From Mycolicibacterium sediminis (GTDB taxonomy: Bacteria; Actinomycetota; Actinomycetes; Mycobacteriales; Mycobacteriaceae): a stretch of 64,000 nucleotides of DNA. Positions 15,913-24,629 of the stretch are shown piece by piece (position 1 is the stretch's first letter; every line of letters begins with the position of its first letter). The position numbers were made by a program, and so were the translations under genes. Location of the stretch: positions 5,518,001-5,582,000 of the forward strand of contig NZ_AP022588.1 of NCBI RefSeq assembly GCF_010731735.1, in the 5' to 3' direction. The notes beneath the pieces were generated by a model. That model searched no databases. It saw nothing but the letters and a program-made list of their open reading frames with translations, and had not been told where the DNA came from.

Positions 15913-18512
15913 CGGGCGACCTCCCCCGCCGCGACCGCGGTCCGCCCGGAGTCCCACATGGCCCGGTACCGACCGCCGGCCGCGAGGAGCGCCTCGTGGG
16001 TACCGCTCTCGGCGACCCGGCCGTCGTCGAGGACGACGATCTGGTCGGCATGGGTGATGGTGTGCAGCCGGTGGGCGATGACCAGCACGGTCCGGTCGCG
16101 GGTGAGCCGGTTCAGGGCTTGCTGGACGAGGTACTCCGACTCCGGGTCGGCGAAGGCCGTCGCCTCGTCGAGGATCAGGACCGGGGTGTCGGCGAGGATG
16201 GCGCGGGCGATGCTGAGCCGCTGGCGTTCTCCGCCCGACAGCCCGGACCCCGCGCCCAGGATCGTGTCGTAGCCGTCCGGCAGTCGCTCGATCCGGTCGT
16301 GGATCTGGGCGTCACGGGCGGCGTCTCGGATCCGTTCGGGATCGGCACCGGGGTCGGCCAGCGCGATGTTCTCGGCCACCGTGCCGTGCACCAGCTGCGT
16401 GTCCTGCAGCACAAAGCCGACGCGGCGGTAGAGGTCGTCGGCGGCGAGCGTGCGCACGTCGTCGCCACCGACGCTGATCGTGCCCCGCTGCACGTCGTGG
16501 AATCGGGCGACCAGGGCGGCGAGCGTGGACTTCCCCGAGCCCGACGGTCCGACGAGCGCCGTGACCGTGCCCGGTCGCAGCGTCACCGAGACGTCTCTGA
16601 TGACGGGCACGTCCGGCCGGTAGCCGAACGTGACGCCCTCGACGCGAACCGTTCCGGGCGCATCCGCCCCGGTCGACTCAGTCCCGGTCGAGCCGCCCGG
16701 GTGAACGGTCAGCTCGGGCTCGTCGAGCACGGCCTGGATGCGACGCGCGGCGAGCATGCCGCCCTGGATTCCGCCGAGTCCGTAGCCGATGCCGAGCAGC
16801 CGGGCACCGAACGTCGTGCCCAGGAGCAGGAACGGCAGCAGGTCGACGGGATCCATTCGGCCCGTGACGATGAGCGGCGTCCCGACGATCGCGATGAGCC
16901 ACAGGAAGTTCGCGGGCCGGGTGACCAGATCCATCAGCGTCTTCTTGCCGACGAACGGCCGTTGCCAGGTGACGAGGAAGTCGACGTAGTCGTCGAGCCT
17001 GCGCCGGAAGGTCGATGCGGCGGCGCCGCCGAACACCCGCACGACGGGCTGGCCCTCGAGGTACGCCCCGGCCTCGCCGTTCATCCGCTCGGCCCAGCGG
17101 GGGGCCTGCTGAATCTTGCTGCCGGATTGAATCGTCATGACCGACATCAGGATCAGGTACGCGAGCACGGGCACGAACAGCACCAGCGCGATGCGCCAGT
17201 CCACGACGAACAGGTAGACCAGCACGGCCACCGGGGCGACCACGGCCGCGACGGCATCGGGAACGGCATGCGTCACCAGGTAGTGCAGCGACAGGGTGTC
17301 GTCCCGCACCACCTGCGTGACCGATCCGGAACCGCGGGCGGTAAACCAGCCGAGCGGCAGGCGCGACGTCTTCACGAGCAGCCGGCTTCTCAGGTCACGT
17401 GCGAACGCCGCGTCGACGCGGTGCAGCCACCACGTCAGGGCCGCCCCGAGCCCGGTGCCCACGCCGATCAGCACGACCGCCGCGAGCCCGAGCGTCCAGA
17501 GGCGTCCGGACTCCGCGCCGGACAGCAGGAGCCTGGCCAACTCGACCAGGAGGACGAACGGCGCGAGTTCGATCACGGTGATCAGGGCCTGCAGCACACC
17601 GGACACGATCAGCGGGCTCTTCACGGGGGCGAGCAGCCGCCCCGCACCCCGCGCCCGCCAGGTGCCGGGGGCCGCAGCCGTGGGCGTCGGCACGGCCGCC
17701 GGCGCAGACACGGACGGTTCGGACGAGGGTGATGGGTCGACCGCCGCGACGTCCTGCTCGCCGCGCTTGGTGCCCATCGCACGGCCGCGGGTCCAGTACG
17801 CCTGGGCGTGGATCTCCTGCTTCGGAAAGCCGAAGTCGTCGCGCAGGCGGGTCCGCAGGTGTTTGAGCACGCCCGCCTCGGGGCCCGCCCAGGCGAACCA
17901 GTTGGACCAGTCCCGCGACTCGATGGCCGAGGCAAGCGTCGCCGCGTCCGCGGGTACGACCCGGTGGACGCGCAGGCGCGGGTGCTCGCCGAGCGGGATG
18001 GCGGGGTCGTCGTCGGAGTGCTGTTCGAGATAGGCCTCGATGGGGATGTCGTTCGGGACGGCCGAGATGATGCCGTTGATCGCGGGGATCGACGCGGCGT
18101 CGCCGACCAGTAGGTAACCCGCGGGTCGGTCGGCGGGGTCGTCGGCGATGGTGAACCCCTTGGAACCCATCGACATCGCTGCGATCGTCGCGCCCGGTTC
18201 CACGGTGCGGGCCCAGGCGGATGCCGGGCCCGCGGGCTCGTGCAGGACGACGTCGATCGCGAGGTGGCCGGTCGACGTGTCGGCCTCGCTGATCGTGTAG
18301 GCCCGCTGGAACTCGGTCTCCGAGCCGTCGGGGTCGGGGAACCAGAACCGGAGCCACGAGGTCGGTTCGGCGACGGCGTCGTCGAACACCGTCTCTGACG
18401 TCAACCGGATGCGGAGGACGTGCGGCGCCAGCCACTCCTTGCCCAGCACCGTCACCTCGTGGTCGCGTGCGCCGAACCCGCGCATCATCACGCCCTGCAG
18501 TCCGCGTGCCAT
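15909..18512 (-). CDS. irtA: Siderophore importer and ferric-mycobactin reductase subunit IrtA
   Basis: An 867-residue fusion. Residues 1-255 are a siderophore-interaction FAD domain (RAYTISEAD for the flavin, PNDIPIEAYLEQH, HAQAYWTRGRAMGTKRG at its end), which reduces the imported ferric siderophore in the cytosol. After a low-complexity linker of about 50 residues come the membrane domain (about 290-560) and a nucleotide-binding domain with GPSGSGKST, LSGGERQR and ILDEATAFAD. The ATG at 18512 has a GGAAGGGG ribosome site and gives MARGLQGVMMRGFGARDH, the family's usual N-terminus. An IdeR-like box lies upstream. In M. tuberculosis irtAB lies elsewhere (Rv1348-Rv1349). Confidence 0.96.
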   Translation of the reverse strand: MARGLQGVMMRGFGARDHEVTVLGKEWLAPHVLRIRLTSETVFDDAVAEPTSWLRFWFPDPDGSETEFQRAYTISEADTSTGHLAIDVVLHEPAGPASAWARTVEPGATIAAMSMGSKGFTIADDPADRPAGYLLVGDAASIPAINGIISAVPNDIPIEAYLEQHSDDDPAIPLGEHPRLRVHRVVPADAATLASAIESRDWSNWFAWAGPEAGVLKHLRTRLRDDFGFPKQEIHAQAYWTRGRAMGTKRGEQDVAAVDPSPSSEPSVSAPAAVPTPTAAAPGTWRARGAGRLLAPVKSPLIVSGVLQALITVIELAPFVLLVELARLLLSGAESGRLWTLGLAAVVLIGVGTGLGAALTWWLHRVDAAFARDLRSRLLVKTSRLPLGWFTARGSGSVTQVVRDDTLSLHYLVTHAVPDAVAAVVAPVAVLVYLFVVDWRIALVLFVPVLAYLILMSVMTIQSGSKIQQAPRWAERMNGEAGAYLEGQPVVRVFGGAAASTFRRRLDDYVDFLVTWQRPFVGKKTLMDLVTRPANFLWLIAIVGTPLIVTGRMDPVDLLPFLLLGTTFGARLLGIGYGLGGIQGGMLAARRIQAVLDEPELTVHPGGSTGTESTGADAPGTVRVEGVTFGYRPDVPVIRDVSVTLRPGTVTALVGPSGSGKSTLAALVARFHDVQRGTISVGGDDVRTLAADDLYRRVGFVLQDTQLVHGTVAENIALADPGADPERIRDAARDAQIHDRIERLPDGYDTILGAGSGLSGGERQRLSIARAILADTPVLILDEATAFADPESEYLVQQALNRLTRDRTVLVIAHRLHTITHADQIVVLDDGRVAESGTHEALLAAGGRYRAMWDSGRTAVAAGEVAR

Positions 18513-18545
18513 CGAACCCCTTCCACGGCGACGATTCCGCCTCAG

Positions 18546-18563
18546 GGTAAGGGTAGCCTTACC
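18546..18563 (-). promoter_or_regulatory. IdeR-like iron box upstream of irtA
   Basis: GGTAAGG-GTAG-CCTTACC is a palindrome with 7-bp perfect arms. On the minus strand GGTAAGGCTACCC matches 11 of 13 positions of the IdeR core GGTTAGGCTAACC. It ends about 34 bp before the irtA start, where bound iron-IdeR would block transcription. irtA regulation by IdeR is established in M. tuberculosis. Confidence 0.8.
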
Positions 18564-18655
18564 ACTGCCGTGGGTGGGCCGGACATGCAGACGCCAGGCG
18601 AGCCCTCCCGGGGTCGGGGAGGGCTCGCGGCTCGCATCGGTCGGTGCACGCGGGG

Positions 18656-18892
18656 TCAGTGCATGTGGTTCGGGCCGTGGTGGTGCTGCCAGCCCGGGCT
18701 CTGCGTCGGTGCCGGAGGCGCGTAGTGATCGGGGTAGTACTGGTAACCGGGGCCGACCGGGCCCGGTGCGACCGGGGTGGGCGCGACGGGGGCGGGCGAG
18801 GCATGGGCCGTGCCGATCAGGCCGAGGGCGATGCCCCCGGCGACGGCGGGCACCGCGACGAGGCGGGCGACGATGCGAGCGATGTCGGACAT
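18656..18892 (-). CDS. Small secreted Pro/His-rich hypothetical protein
   Basis: A 78-residue protein with a signal peptide (hydrophobic core AVAGGIALGLIGTA, cleavage likely after AHA). The mature part of about 45 residues is rich in Pro, Ala, Tyr and His (VAPTPVAPGPVGPGYQYYP) and ends WQHHHGPNHMH. The clustered histidines could bind metal, which is only suggestive next to the iron-regulated irt operon. The start is the ATG at 18892 with AGAAGGA about 9 nt upstream; the frame is open further but without a ribosome site. Function unknown. Confidence 0.72.
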   Translation of the reverse strand: MSDIARIVARLVAVPAVAGGIALGLIGTAHASPAPVAPTPVAPGPVGPGYQYYPDHYAPPAPTQSPGWQHHHGPNHMH

Positions 18893-19051
18893 CTGTTCAA
18901 TCCTTCTGTGTGAGCGTTTCATTCGGGTGATCACCGCGGGGTTCTGCGGATGAGACGACTATGTCGCGACCGAGGTCCCGCGCGCGTCGGGCAATCGGTG
19001 GAATACCGGGATGAACCCGCCGTCCCCCGATCGGCGGACTCGAACGTGTGA

Positions 19052-19080
19052 TTGACAATGCTCGCCGACTGTCGTATTAA
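19052..19080 (+). promoter_or_regulatory. Consensus promoter of cyp130
   Basis: TTGACA (19052-19057), 17 bp, TATTAA (19075-19080) is a near-perfect SigA-type promoter, the best in this window. The -10 ends 6 nt before the ATG at 19087, so the transcript should be leaderless or nearly so. Such strength suggests that a repressor normally holds it off. Confidence 0.75.
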
Positions 19081-19106
19081 TGAGACATGAGCGTTGATGT
19101 GTCTCA
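19081..19106. promoter_or_regulatory. Candidate operator over the cyp130 start codon
   Basis: TGAGACA-N12-TGTCTCA is a perfect 7-bp-arm inverted repeat that begins just after the -10 and covers the start codon (19087). It is a good candidate site for the TetR repressor encoded by the next gene; that link is inferred. Confidence 0.5.
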
Positions 19107-20340
19107 CTGCGGCCCCGCGGTGTTCCAGCCGGCGACCGCGGAGACCTGGCCCGATCCGTGGCCGATGTACCGCGCGCTGCGCGACCACGACCCGGTCCAC
19201 CACGTGGTGCCCGATGACCGACCCGACCACGACTACTACGTGTTGTCGCGGCACGCCGACGTCTTCGCGGCGGCACGCGACCACGAGACCTTCTCCTCGG
19301 CGCTGGGCCTGACGGTCAACTACGGCGAACTCGACCTCATCGGCCTGGCCGACAATCCGCCCATGGTCATGCAGGACCCGCCCGGGCACACAGAGTTCCG
19401 CAGGCTGGTGTCCCGCGGCTTCACCCCGCGCCAGGTGGAGGCCGTCGAACCCACGGTGCGCGCGTTCGTCGTCGACCGGATCGAGAGGCTCCGCGCGGAC
19501 GGGGGCGGTGACGTCGTCGCCGATCTGTTCAAACCGCTGCCCTCGATGGTGGTGGCCCACTACCTCGGCGTCCCGGAGTCCGACCGCGAACGGTTCGACG
19601 GCTGGACCGACGCGATCGTGGCCGCCAATACCGTCGAGGGCGGCATCGGCGGCGCGCTGGAGGGCCTCGGCGATGCCCTGGGCGAGATGATGGCCTACTT
19701 CACCGCGCTCATCGAACGTCGGCGTGTCGACCCCGAGGACGACACGGTCTCGCACCTGGTGGCCGCGGGAATCGGCGCCGACGGCGACGTCGCAGGCGTC
19801 CTGTCGATCCTGGCGTTCGCGTTCACGATGGTGACCGGCGGCAACGACACCACGACTGGAATGCTCGGCGGCTCGGTGCAACTCCTGCACCAGCGGCCCG
19901 ATCAGCGCAGGCTGCTAGCCGAGTATCCGGACATGATCGCGGGCGCGGTCGACGAGTTCCTTCGGCTCACCTCACCGGTGCAGATGTTGGGCCGCACCGT
20001 CACCCGCGACGTGACGATCGACGGGACGACCATCCCCGAGGGCCGGCGGGTCATGTTCCTCTACGGCTCGGGCAACCGGGACGAGCGCCACTACGGCGAC
20101 GACGCCGGCGAACTCGACGTCACCCGGCGGCCGCGCAACATCCTCACCTTCAGCCACGGTGCCCACCACTGCCTCGGCGCGGCCGCGGCTCGCATGCAGT
20201 CACGGGTGGCGCTCGAGGAACTGCTGGCGCGCATCCCCCACTTCGAGGTCGACGAGGACGGGATCGTGTGGGCAGGTGGCAGTTACGTGCGACGCCCGAC
20301 GACGATCCCGTTCACCGTGCTCCCGCGGGCGTCTCGGTGA
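19087..20340 (+). CDS. cyp130: Cytochrome P450 of the CYP130 type
   Basis: A 417-residue soluble P450. The haem ligand is Cys362 in FSHGAHHCLGAAAARMQ; the I-helix oxygen-binding motif is VTGGNDTTTG, the ExxR motif is in VDEFLRLTSP's neighbourhood of the K helix, and PPGHTEFRRLVSRGFTPR is the C-helix haem-propionate region. The neighbour set (TetR, acyltransferase, deaD) matches that of Rv1256c (CYP130), which N-demethylates arylamines in vitro; the physiological substrate is not known. The ATG at 19087 sits 6 nt after a strong -10. The downstream TetR gene starts on its last base. Confidence 0.88.
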   Translation: MSVDVSHCGPAVFQPATAETWPDPWPMYRALRDHDPVHHVVPDDRPDHDYYVLSRHADVFAAARDHETFSSALGLTVNYGELDLIGLADNPPMVMQDPPGHTEFRRLVSRGFTPRQVEAVEPTVRAFVVDRIERLRADGGGDVVADLFKPLPSMVVAHYLGVPESDRERFDGWTDAIVAANTVEGGIGGALEGLGDALGEMMAYFTALIERRRVDPEDDTVSHLVAAGIGADGDVAGVLSILAFAFTMVTGGNDTTTGMLGGSVQLLHQRPDQRRLLAEYPDMIAGAVDEFLRLTSPVQMLGRTVTRDVTIDGTTIPEGRRVMFLYGSGNRDERHYGDDAGELDVTRRPRNILTFSHGAHHCLGAAAARMQSRVALEELLARIPHFEVDEDGIVWAGGSYVRRPTTIPFTVLPRASR

Positions 20341-20909
20341 TGGCCGGCGACTGGCTGGCCGACAGCAGAACGGAGGCGGCCGCGGACCGCATCCTCGACG
20401 CGGCCGACGACCTGTTCACGCGCCGGGAGGCGGCCACCGTCGGGATGAACGACGTCGCGAAAGCCGCGGGCTGCTCACGGGCCACGCTCTACCGCTACTT
20501 CGAGAACCGCGACGCGCTGTACACCGCCTACGTGCACCGCGAGGCCCAGCGGGTGTTCCGAGACCTGCTCGACCACCCGACGACGTCCGCCGACCCAGCT
20601 CACCGCATCGTCGACGTGGTCCTCGCGGCGCTGCGACGGGTACGCGAAAGCCCCGCGCTGTCATCGTGGTTCGCACCCGCGCAGCGCCCGATCGGCGGTG
20701 AGATGGCGCAACGCTCGGAGGTCGTCAAGGGCTTGGCCGAGGCGTACCTGGCCTCGCTGGGCGTCGACGACGTCGAGCGTCGCGCCCGGTGGCTAGTGCG
20801 AATAATGATCTCGCTGTTGCTCTTTCCCGGACGCGACGACGCCGACGAGCGCACGATGCTCGAGGAGTTCGTCCTGCCCGTGGTACTCGGCGACCGCGCG
20901 TCGCGCTGA
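20340..20909 (+). CDS. TetR-family regulator (Rv1255c homologue)
   Basis: A 189-residue repressor. The N-terminal helix-turn-helix is VGMNDVAKAAGCSRATLYRY (about 35-54), followed by the usual FENRDALYTAYV. The remainder is an all-helical ligand-binding and dimerisation domain. ATG at 20340 shares its A with the TGA stop of cyp130 (TGATG), so the two are translated from one mRNA and the protein likely regulates the cyp130 promoter, perhaps through the inverted repeat over its start codon. The ligand is unknown. It is convergent with the arylsulfatase gene 3 bp away. Confidence 0.88.
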   Translation: MAGDWLADSRTEAAADRILDAADDLFTRREAATVGMNDVAKAAGCSRATLYRYFENRDALYTAYVHREAQRVFRDLLDHPTTSADPAHRIVDVVLAALRRVRESPALSSWFAPAQRPIGGEMAQRSEVVKGLAEAYLASLGVDDVERRARWLVRIMISLLLFPGRDDADERTMLEEFVLPVVLGDRASR

Positions 20910-20912
20910 CCG

Positions 20913-23282
20913 TTACTGCCTGGCCAGCGAGAGGTTCAGCTTGTCCTCGGCCGTCACCAGGTGATCGTGACTGTCGTCGCCGATGTCGATCTTCGCCCAC
21001 GCGACGCTGCCGGTGAACCGGTTGCCGTGCGGGCCGTAGTCCTGGGACGCGGGTGAGCCGGTGTCCGACCCGACGTCGCAGGCCTCGTCGGCGGAGAATG
21101 CCAGCGGTTCGGTCCGGTCCACCCGTCCCGACCCGACGGCACGCCCGTCGTAGTGCAGCGTGACGGTGCCTCCGAGGCCCAGACCGCCTCTGTCGTAGGC
21201 GAAGTGCATCGCCACCTGGTGGTCGCCCGTGGGCAGCGGTTCGTCGGCGGCGACGTAGAAGTACTCGATGCCGAAGAAGTTGTAGCAGTACTTCAGCATG
21301 CCCTCGTGCGCGTAGAGCGACCAGCCACCCACCCCGCCGCCCTGGGCGATGATCACACCGCTCGCGCCGGCCTCCGGCACGACGATCCGGGCGCTCACGG
21401 TGTGCGACCTGTTCTTGACGTTCAGGACGCAGTTCTCCAGCAGGCGCATGCCGGAGAACAGTGTCTGCGTGGTGCCGCGGATCAGCTGCGGCCGTCCCGC
21501 GAGTTCGGGCAGGAAGCGCTCGACGGACCGGTCGTCGATGGGCAGGACGTCGTACTTCACCGCCTCGATCAGCCAGAGCCGTTGCAGTTCGGCGAGTTTA
21601 GCCGGCTGCTCGGCTGCCAGGTCGTGCGCCTGCGACCAGTCGTCCGGTCCGTAGAGCTCCCACCTGTCGTCGTCGAGTGCCGGCTGATCCTGCAACCACG
21701 GGGTGCGGTGCTTCGTCACCGCGGTCCACCCCCGGTGGTACACCCCGCGGTTGCCGAACATCTCGAAGTACTGCAGGTCGTGTGTCTCGGGGGCACCGCC
21801 GTCCCGGAGCGTCGCCAACATGCTGGTGCCCTCCAGCGGCGCCTGCTGGATGCTGTTCACGATGGTCGGCGCGGGGATGCCCGCCGCCTCCAGGATGGTC
21901 GGTGCGACGTCGATGACGTGATGGAACTGGTTGCGGGACTCACCCTTCGCTGCGAGGCCCGCCGGCCAGTGCACGATCGTGCCGTTGCGGGTGCCGCCCC
22001 AGTGCGAGGCGACCTGCTTGGTCCACTGGTACGGCGTGCACAGCGCGTGCGCCCAGCCCACCGCGTAGTGGTTGTAGGCATCGGCGGTGCCGAAGTCGTC
22101 GATCTTCGACAGCAGGAACTCGTCCGTCTCGATGTCGGGGAGCCCGTTCAGCGTGATCATCTCGTTGAAGCAACCCTTGGGCGTGCCCTCGGCGGACGCG
22201 CCGTTGTCGCCGAGGATGTAGTAGATCAGCGTGTCGTCCAGTGCGCCGAGGTCGTCGATCGCATCGATTAGCCGGCCGATCTCGTAGTCGGTCTGCTCGA
22301 GGAAGCCGGCGTAGATCTCCATCTGCCGGGCGAGCACCGGCTTCAACTCGGCGGACATGTCGTCCCATGCGGGGATCTCGTCAGGACGCGCGGTGAGTTC
22401 GGCGTCGGGTGGCACGACGCCGAGGTCCTTCTGCCGGGCCAGGATCTGCTCGCGCAGCACGTCCCAGCCCTCGTCGAACTTCCCCTTGTACTTGTCCGAC
22501 CACTCCTTGGGGACGTGGTGCGGCGCATGCGTGGCGCCCGGCGCGTAGTACATGAAGAACGGCTTGTCCGGCGTCAGCGCCTGCTGCTGACGCACCCACG
22601 TGATCGCGCGGTCGGCCAAGTCCTCGTTGAGGGTGTAGCCCTCCTCGGGCGTCTTCTCCGGCTCGACGGGCTTGGTGCCCTCGTAGAGACCCGGGTAGTA
22701 CTGGTTGGCCTCGCCGCCGATGAACCCGTAGAAGTGCTCGAACCCCGATCCCGTGGGCCACTGCCCGAACGGCCCGACCGGCGATACCTCCCACACCGGC
22801 ACCTCGTGACACTTCCCGAACTGGCTCGTCGAATACCCGTTGAGCCGCAACGTCTCTGCGATGGGCGCCTTGTCCTTGGGCCTGATGCTGCTGTACCCCG
22901 GCGCCGACGTCGCGATCTCGGTGATGCCACCCATCCCGACCGAGTGATGATTGCGGCCGGTGAGCATCGCCTGCCGCGTCGGCGAACACAGCGCCGTCGT
23001 GTGGAAGCGGTTGAGCTTCAGCCCGTTCTCGGCGAGCCGGTCGGCCACCGGCGTGTTGCACGGCCCGCCGAACGCCGTCGCCGCACCGAAGCCCACGTCG
23101 TCGATCAGCACGATCAGCACGTTGGGCGCCCCCTCGGGCGGCCGCAGCATGGTGATGGGCGGATAGGTGGTGTGGGGATCCTTCGCGTCGTACGTCGTCA
23201 GGCCGACGTGCTGCGGGTCGGGGATGGGCAGGATGTCGCGCCGGACCTCGGGAGTCTCCTGGTGGGTGGACATCGTGGGCAT
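20913..23282 (-). CDS. Arylsulfatase (AtsB/AtsD-like, type I)
   Basis: A 789-residue sulfatase of the large mycobacterial type. Cys99 in LCSPTRQAMLTGR is the C-x-P-x-R formylglycine site; VLIVLIDDVGFGA supplies the calcium-binding aspartates, and GRNHHSVGMGG the following active-site histidine. A C-terminal domain of about 200 residues (after PLEGTSML) has a beta-sandwich look. It lacks a signal peptide and should be cytosolic, hydrolysing sulfate esters. M. tuberculosis has no sulfatase at this position (between its Rv1255c and Rv1254), so the gene is an insertion relative to that species. The start is ATG 23282; an in-frame ATG at 23273 is nearly as good. Confidence 0.92.
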   Translation of the reverse strand: MPTMSTHQETPEVRRDILPIPDPQHVGLTTYDAKDPHTTYPPITMLRPPEGAPNVLIVLIDDVGFGAATAFGGPCNTPVADRLAENGLKLNRFHTTALCSPTRQAMLTGRNHHSVGMGGITEIATSAPGYSSIRPKDKAPIAETLRLNGYSTSQFGKCHEVPVWEVSPVGPFGQWPTGSGFEHFYGFIGGEANQYYPGLYEGTKPVEPEKTPEEGYTLNEDLADRAITWVRQQQALTPDKPFFMYYAPGATHAPHHVPKEWSDKYKGKFDEGWDVLREQILARQKDLGVVPPDAELTARPDEIPAWDDMSAELKPVLARQMEIYAGFLEQTDYEIGRLIDAIDDLGALDDTLIYYILGDNGASAEGTPKGCFNEMITLNGLPDIETDEFLLSKIDDFGTADAYNHYAVGWAHALCTPYQWTKQVASHWGGTRNGTIVHWPAGLAAKGESRNQFHHVIDVAPTILEAAGIPAPTIVNSIQQAPLEGTSMLATLRDGGAPETHDLQYFEMFGNRGVYHRGWTAVTKHRTPWLQDQPALDDDRWELYGPDDWSQAHDLAAEQPAKLAELQRLWLIEAVKYDVLPIDDRSVERFLPELAGRPQLIRGTTQTLFSGMRLLENCVLNVKNRSHTVSARIVVPEAGASGVIIAQGGGVGGWSLYAHEGMLKYCYNFFGIEYFYVAADEPLPTGDHQVAMHFAYDRGGLGLGGTVTLHYDGRAVGSGRVDRTEPLAFSADEACDVGSDTGSPASQDYGPHGNRFTGSVAWAKIDIGDDSHDHLVTAEDKLNLSLARQ

Positions 23283-23438
23283 CCGATCGCCGAAGTCATC
23301 GCCGACAGGCGATCCCGGAACCGTCTTCTCGACACCGAGGGCCTCAGACTACGGTCGCCGAACTGACCCCGCGGTCAATTCGCAGGTCCGGTGATCTTGA
23401 AGTCGGGGATGACCCCTCCAGCCGTGGGCGCGGGGGTG

Positions 23439-24629
23439 TCAGGAGCGGACGCGTGTGAAGCGGTGCAGCACCCACGCCAGCGGCACCGTCACGACCATCG
23501 TCGCCACGAACAGCCAGAACGTCGACCCGGTGTAGATCGGGAAGTGCAGGATCTCGACCATCACCAACTCCATGGTGACGAGGTGGATCAGGAAGATCTC
23601 GTAGGAGATCTCACCGAGGAAGACCATCGGTCGGCTCGCCATGGCCCGCGCGAACAGCCCGCGGTCCCCCAGCGCCAACGGCGCCACGATCAGCGTCGAG
23701 ATGACGGCGTAGAAGACCGCCTTGGCGATCCCCTCGCGGAGTTCCGACGGCGACGTCGTCGGCGCGCCGGTCAGCGGCGTCGACGCGATGAGGTAGCACA
23801 CCAGCGCCAGCGGGATGCAGACCAGCGCGTAGGCGCGCACGCGCATCTCGCGGAGCACCGCGAGCAGCATGCCGCCCACGAACCAGGCGAGATACGTCGG
23901 CAGCCAAAGCTTCGCGCCGTCGGGCAGGAAGTGCGTGACGTGCACCAGCACCAGCCACGCCGGCGTGATCAGCGTCAGCGCCGCCAGACCACCGAGCAGC
24001 AGGCCCGGCCGCCACTGCCTGCGGCACAGCACGACCAGCAGCAGGTAGGCCAGCAGCGGCAGCGCGACGTAGAACGCGGCCTCGACGGCCAGGCTCCACA
24101 TCTGCGTCAACCCCTGGTGCAGGAAGGTGATCCAGTAGTGATCGGTGTATATCTGGGTCAGGGTGAGGTTGCGGAGCAGTCCCTCCCACGTGTGGCCGGG
24201 GTTGGGCCCGGCGTGGCGGAAGTGGTAGATCGCGTACGCCACCAGCACGGTCACGACGTAGGCCGGCATGATGCGTCGCACGCGGTGCCAGGCGTAGCGG
24301 CGCACCGACGGCGCCTCGCGAGCGGACGCGGTGGCACGCACCCACGGGCCGAACAGCAGGAACCCCGACAGCACGAAGAAGATCGGTACGCCGATCTCCA
24401 TGCGGGAGTAGACGAGTCCGGCATAGCCGTGGGTGTACTTGCCGGTGGTGTACGCCGCGTGCGTCAGCACCACGAGGATCGCGGCGAGCGCACGTACGCC
24501 CGTGAGCGAGCCGACCCGGCCGGGGCCGGTGGCCTCCAGACCACCCTCGGCCGCATCGGGCCGCACGTCGGCCCCTCGTCCCGCCTCCCCCGGAGCATCA
24601 CCCGCCGCTCCGCTCGCCCGGAACGTCAC
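23439..24629 (-). CDS. Acyltransferase family 3 membrane protein (Rv1254 homologue)
   Basis: A 396-residue integral membrane O-acyltransferase. After about 45 hydrophilic residues come VRALAAILVVLTHAAYTTG, with the conserved Arg and His of the family, and about ten further membrane segments. SRMEIGVPIFFVLSGFLLFGPW is the classic second motif, and GEISYEIFLIHL the last. Such enzymes acylate sugars or lipids of the envelope. GTG at 24629 overlaps the deaD stop as GTGA, so its translation is coupled to the RNA helicase, an unusual partner. Confidence 0.88.
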   Translation of the reverse strand: MTFRASGAAGDAPGEAGRGADVRPDAAEGGLEATGPGRVGSLTGVRALAAILVVLTHAAYTTGKYTHGYAGLVYSRMEIGVPIFFVLSGFLLFGPWVRATASAREAPSVRRYAWHRVRRIMPAYVVTVLVAYAIYHFRHAGPNPGHTWEGLLRNLTLTQIYTDHYWITFLHQGLTQMWSLAVEAAFYVALPLLAYLLLVVLCRRQWRPGLLLGGLAALTLITPAWLVLVHVTHFLPDGAKLWLPTYLAWFVGGMLLAVLREMRVRAYALVCIPLALVCYLIASTPLTGAPTTSPSELREGIAKAVFYAVISTLIVAPLALGDRGLFARAMASRPMVFLGEISYEIFLIHLVTMELVMVEILHFPIYTGSTFWLFVATMVVTVPLAWVLHRFTRVRS

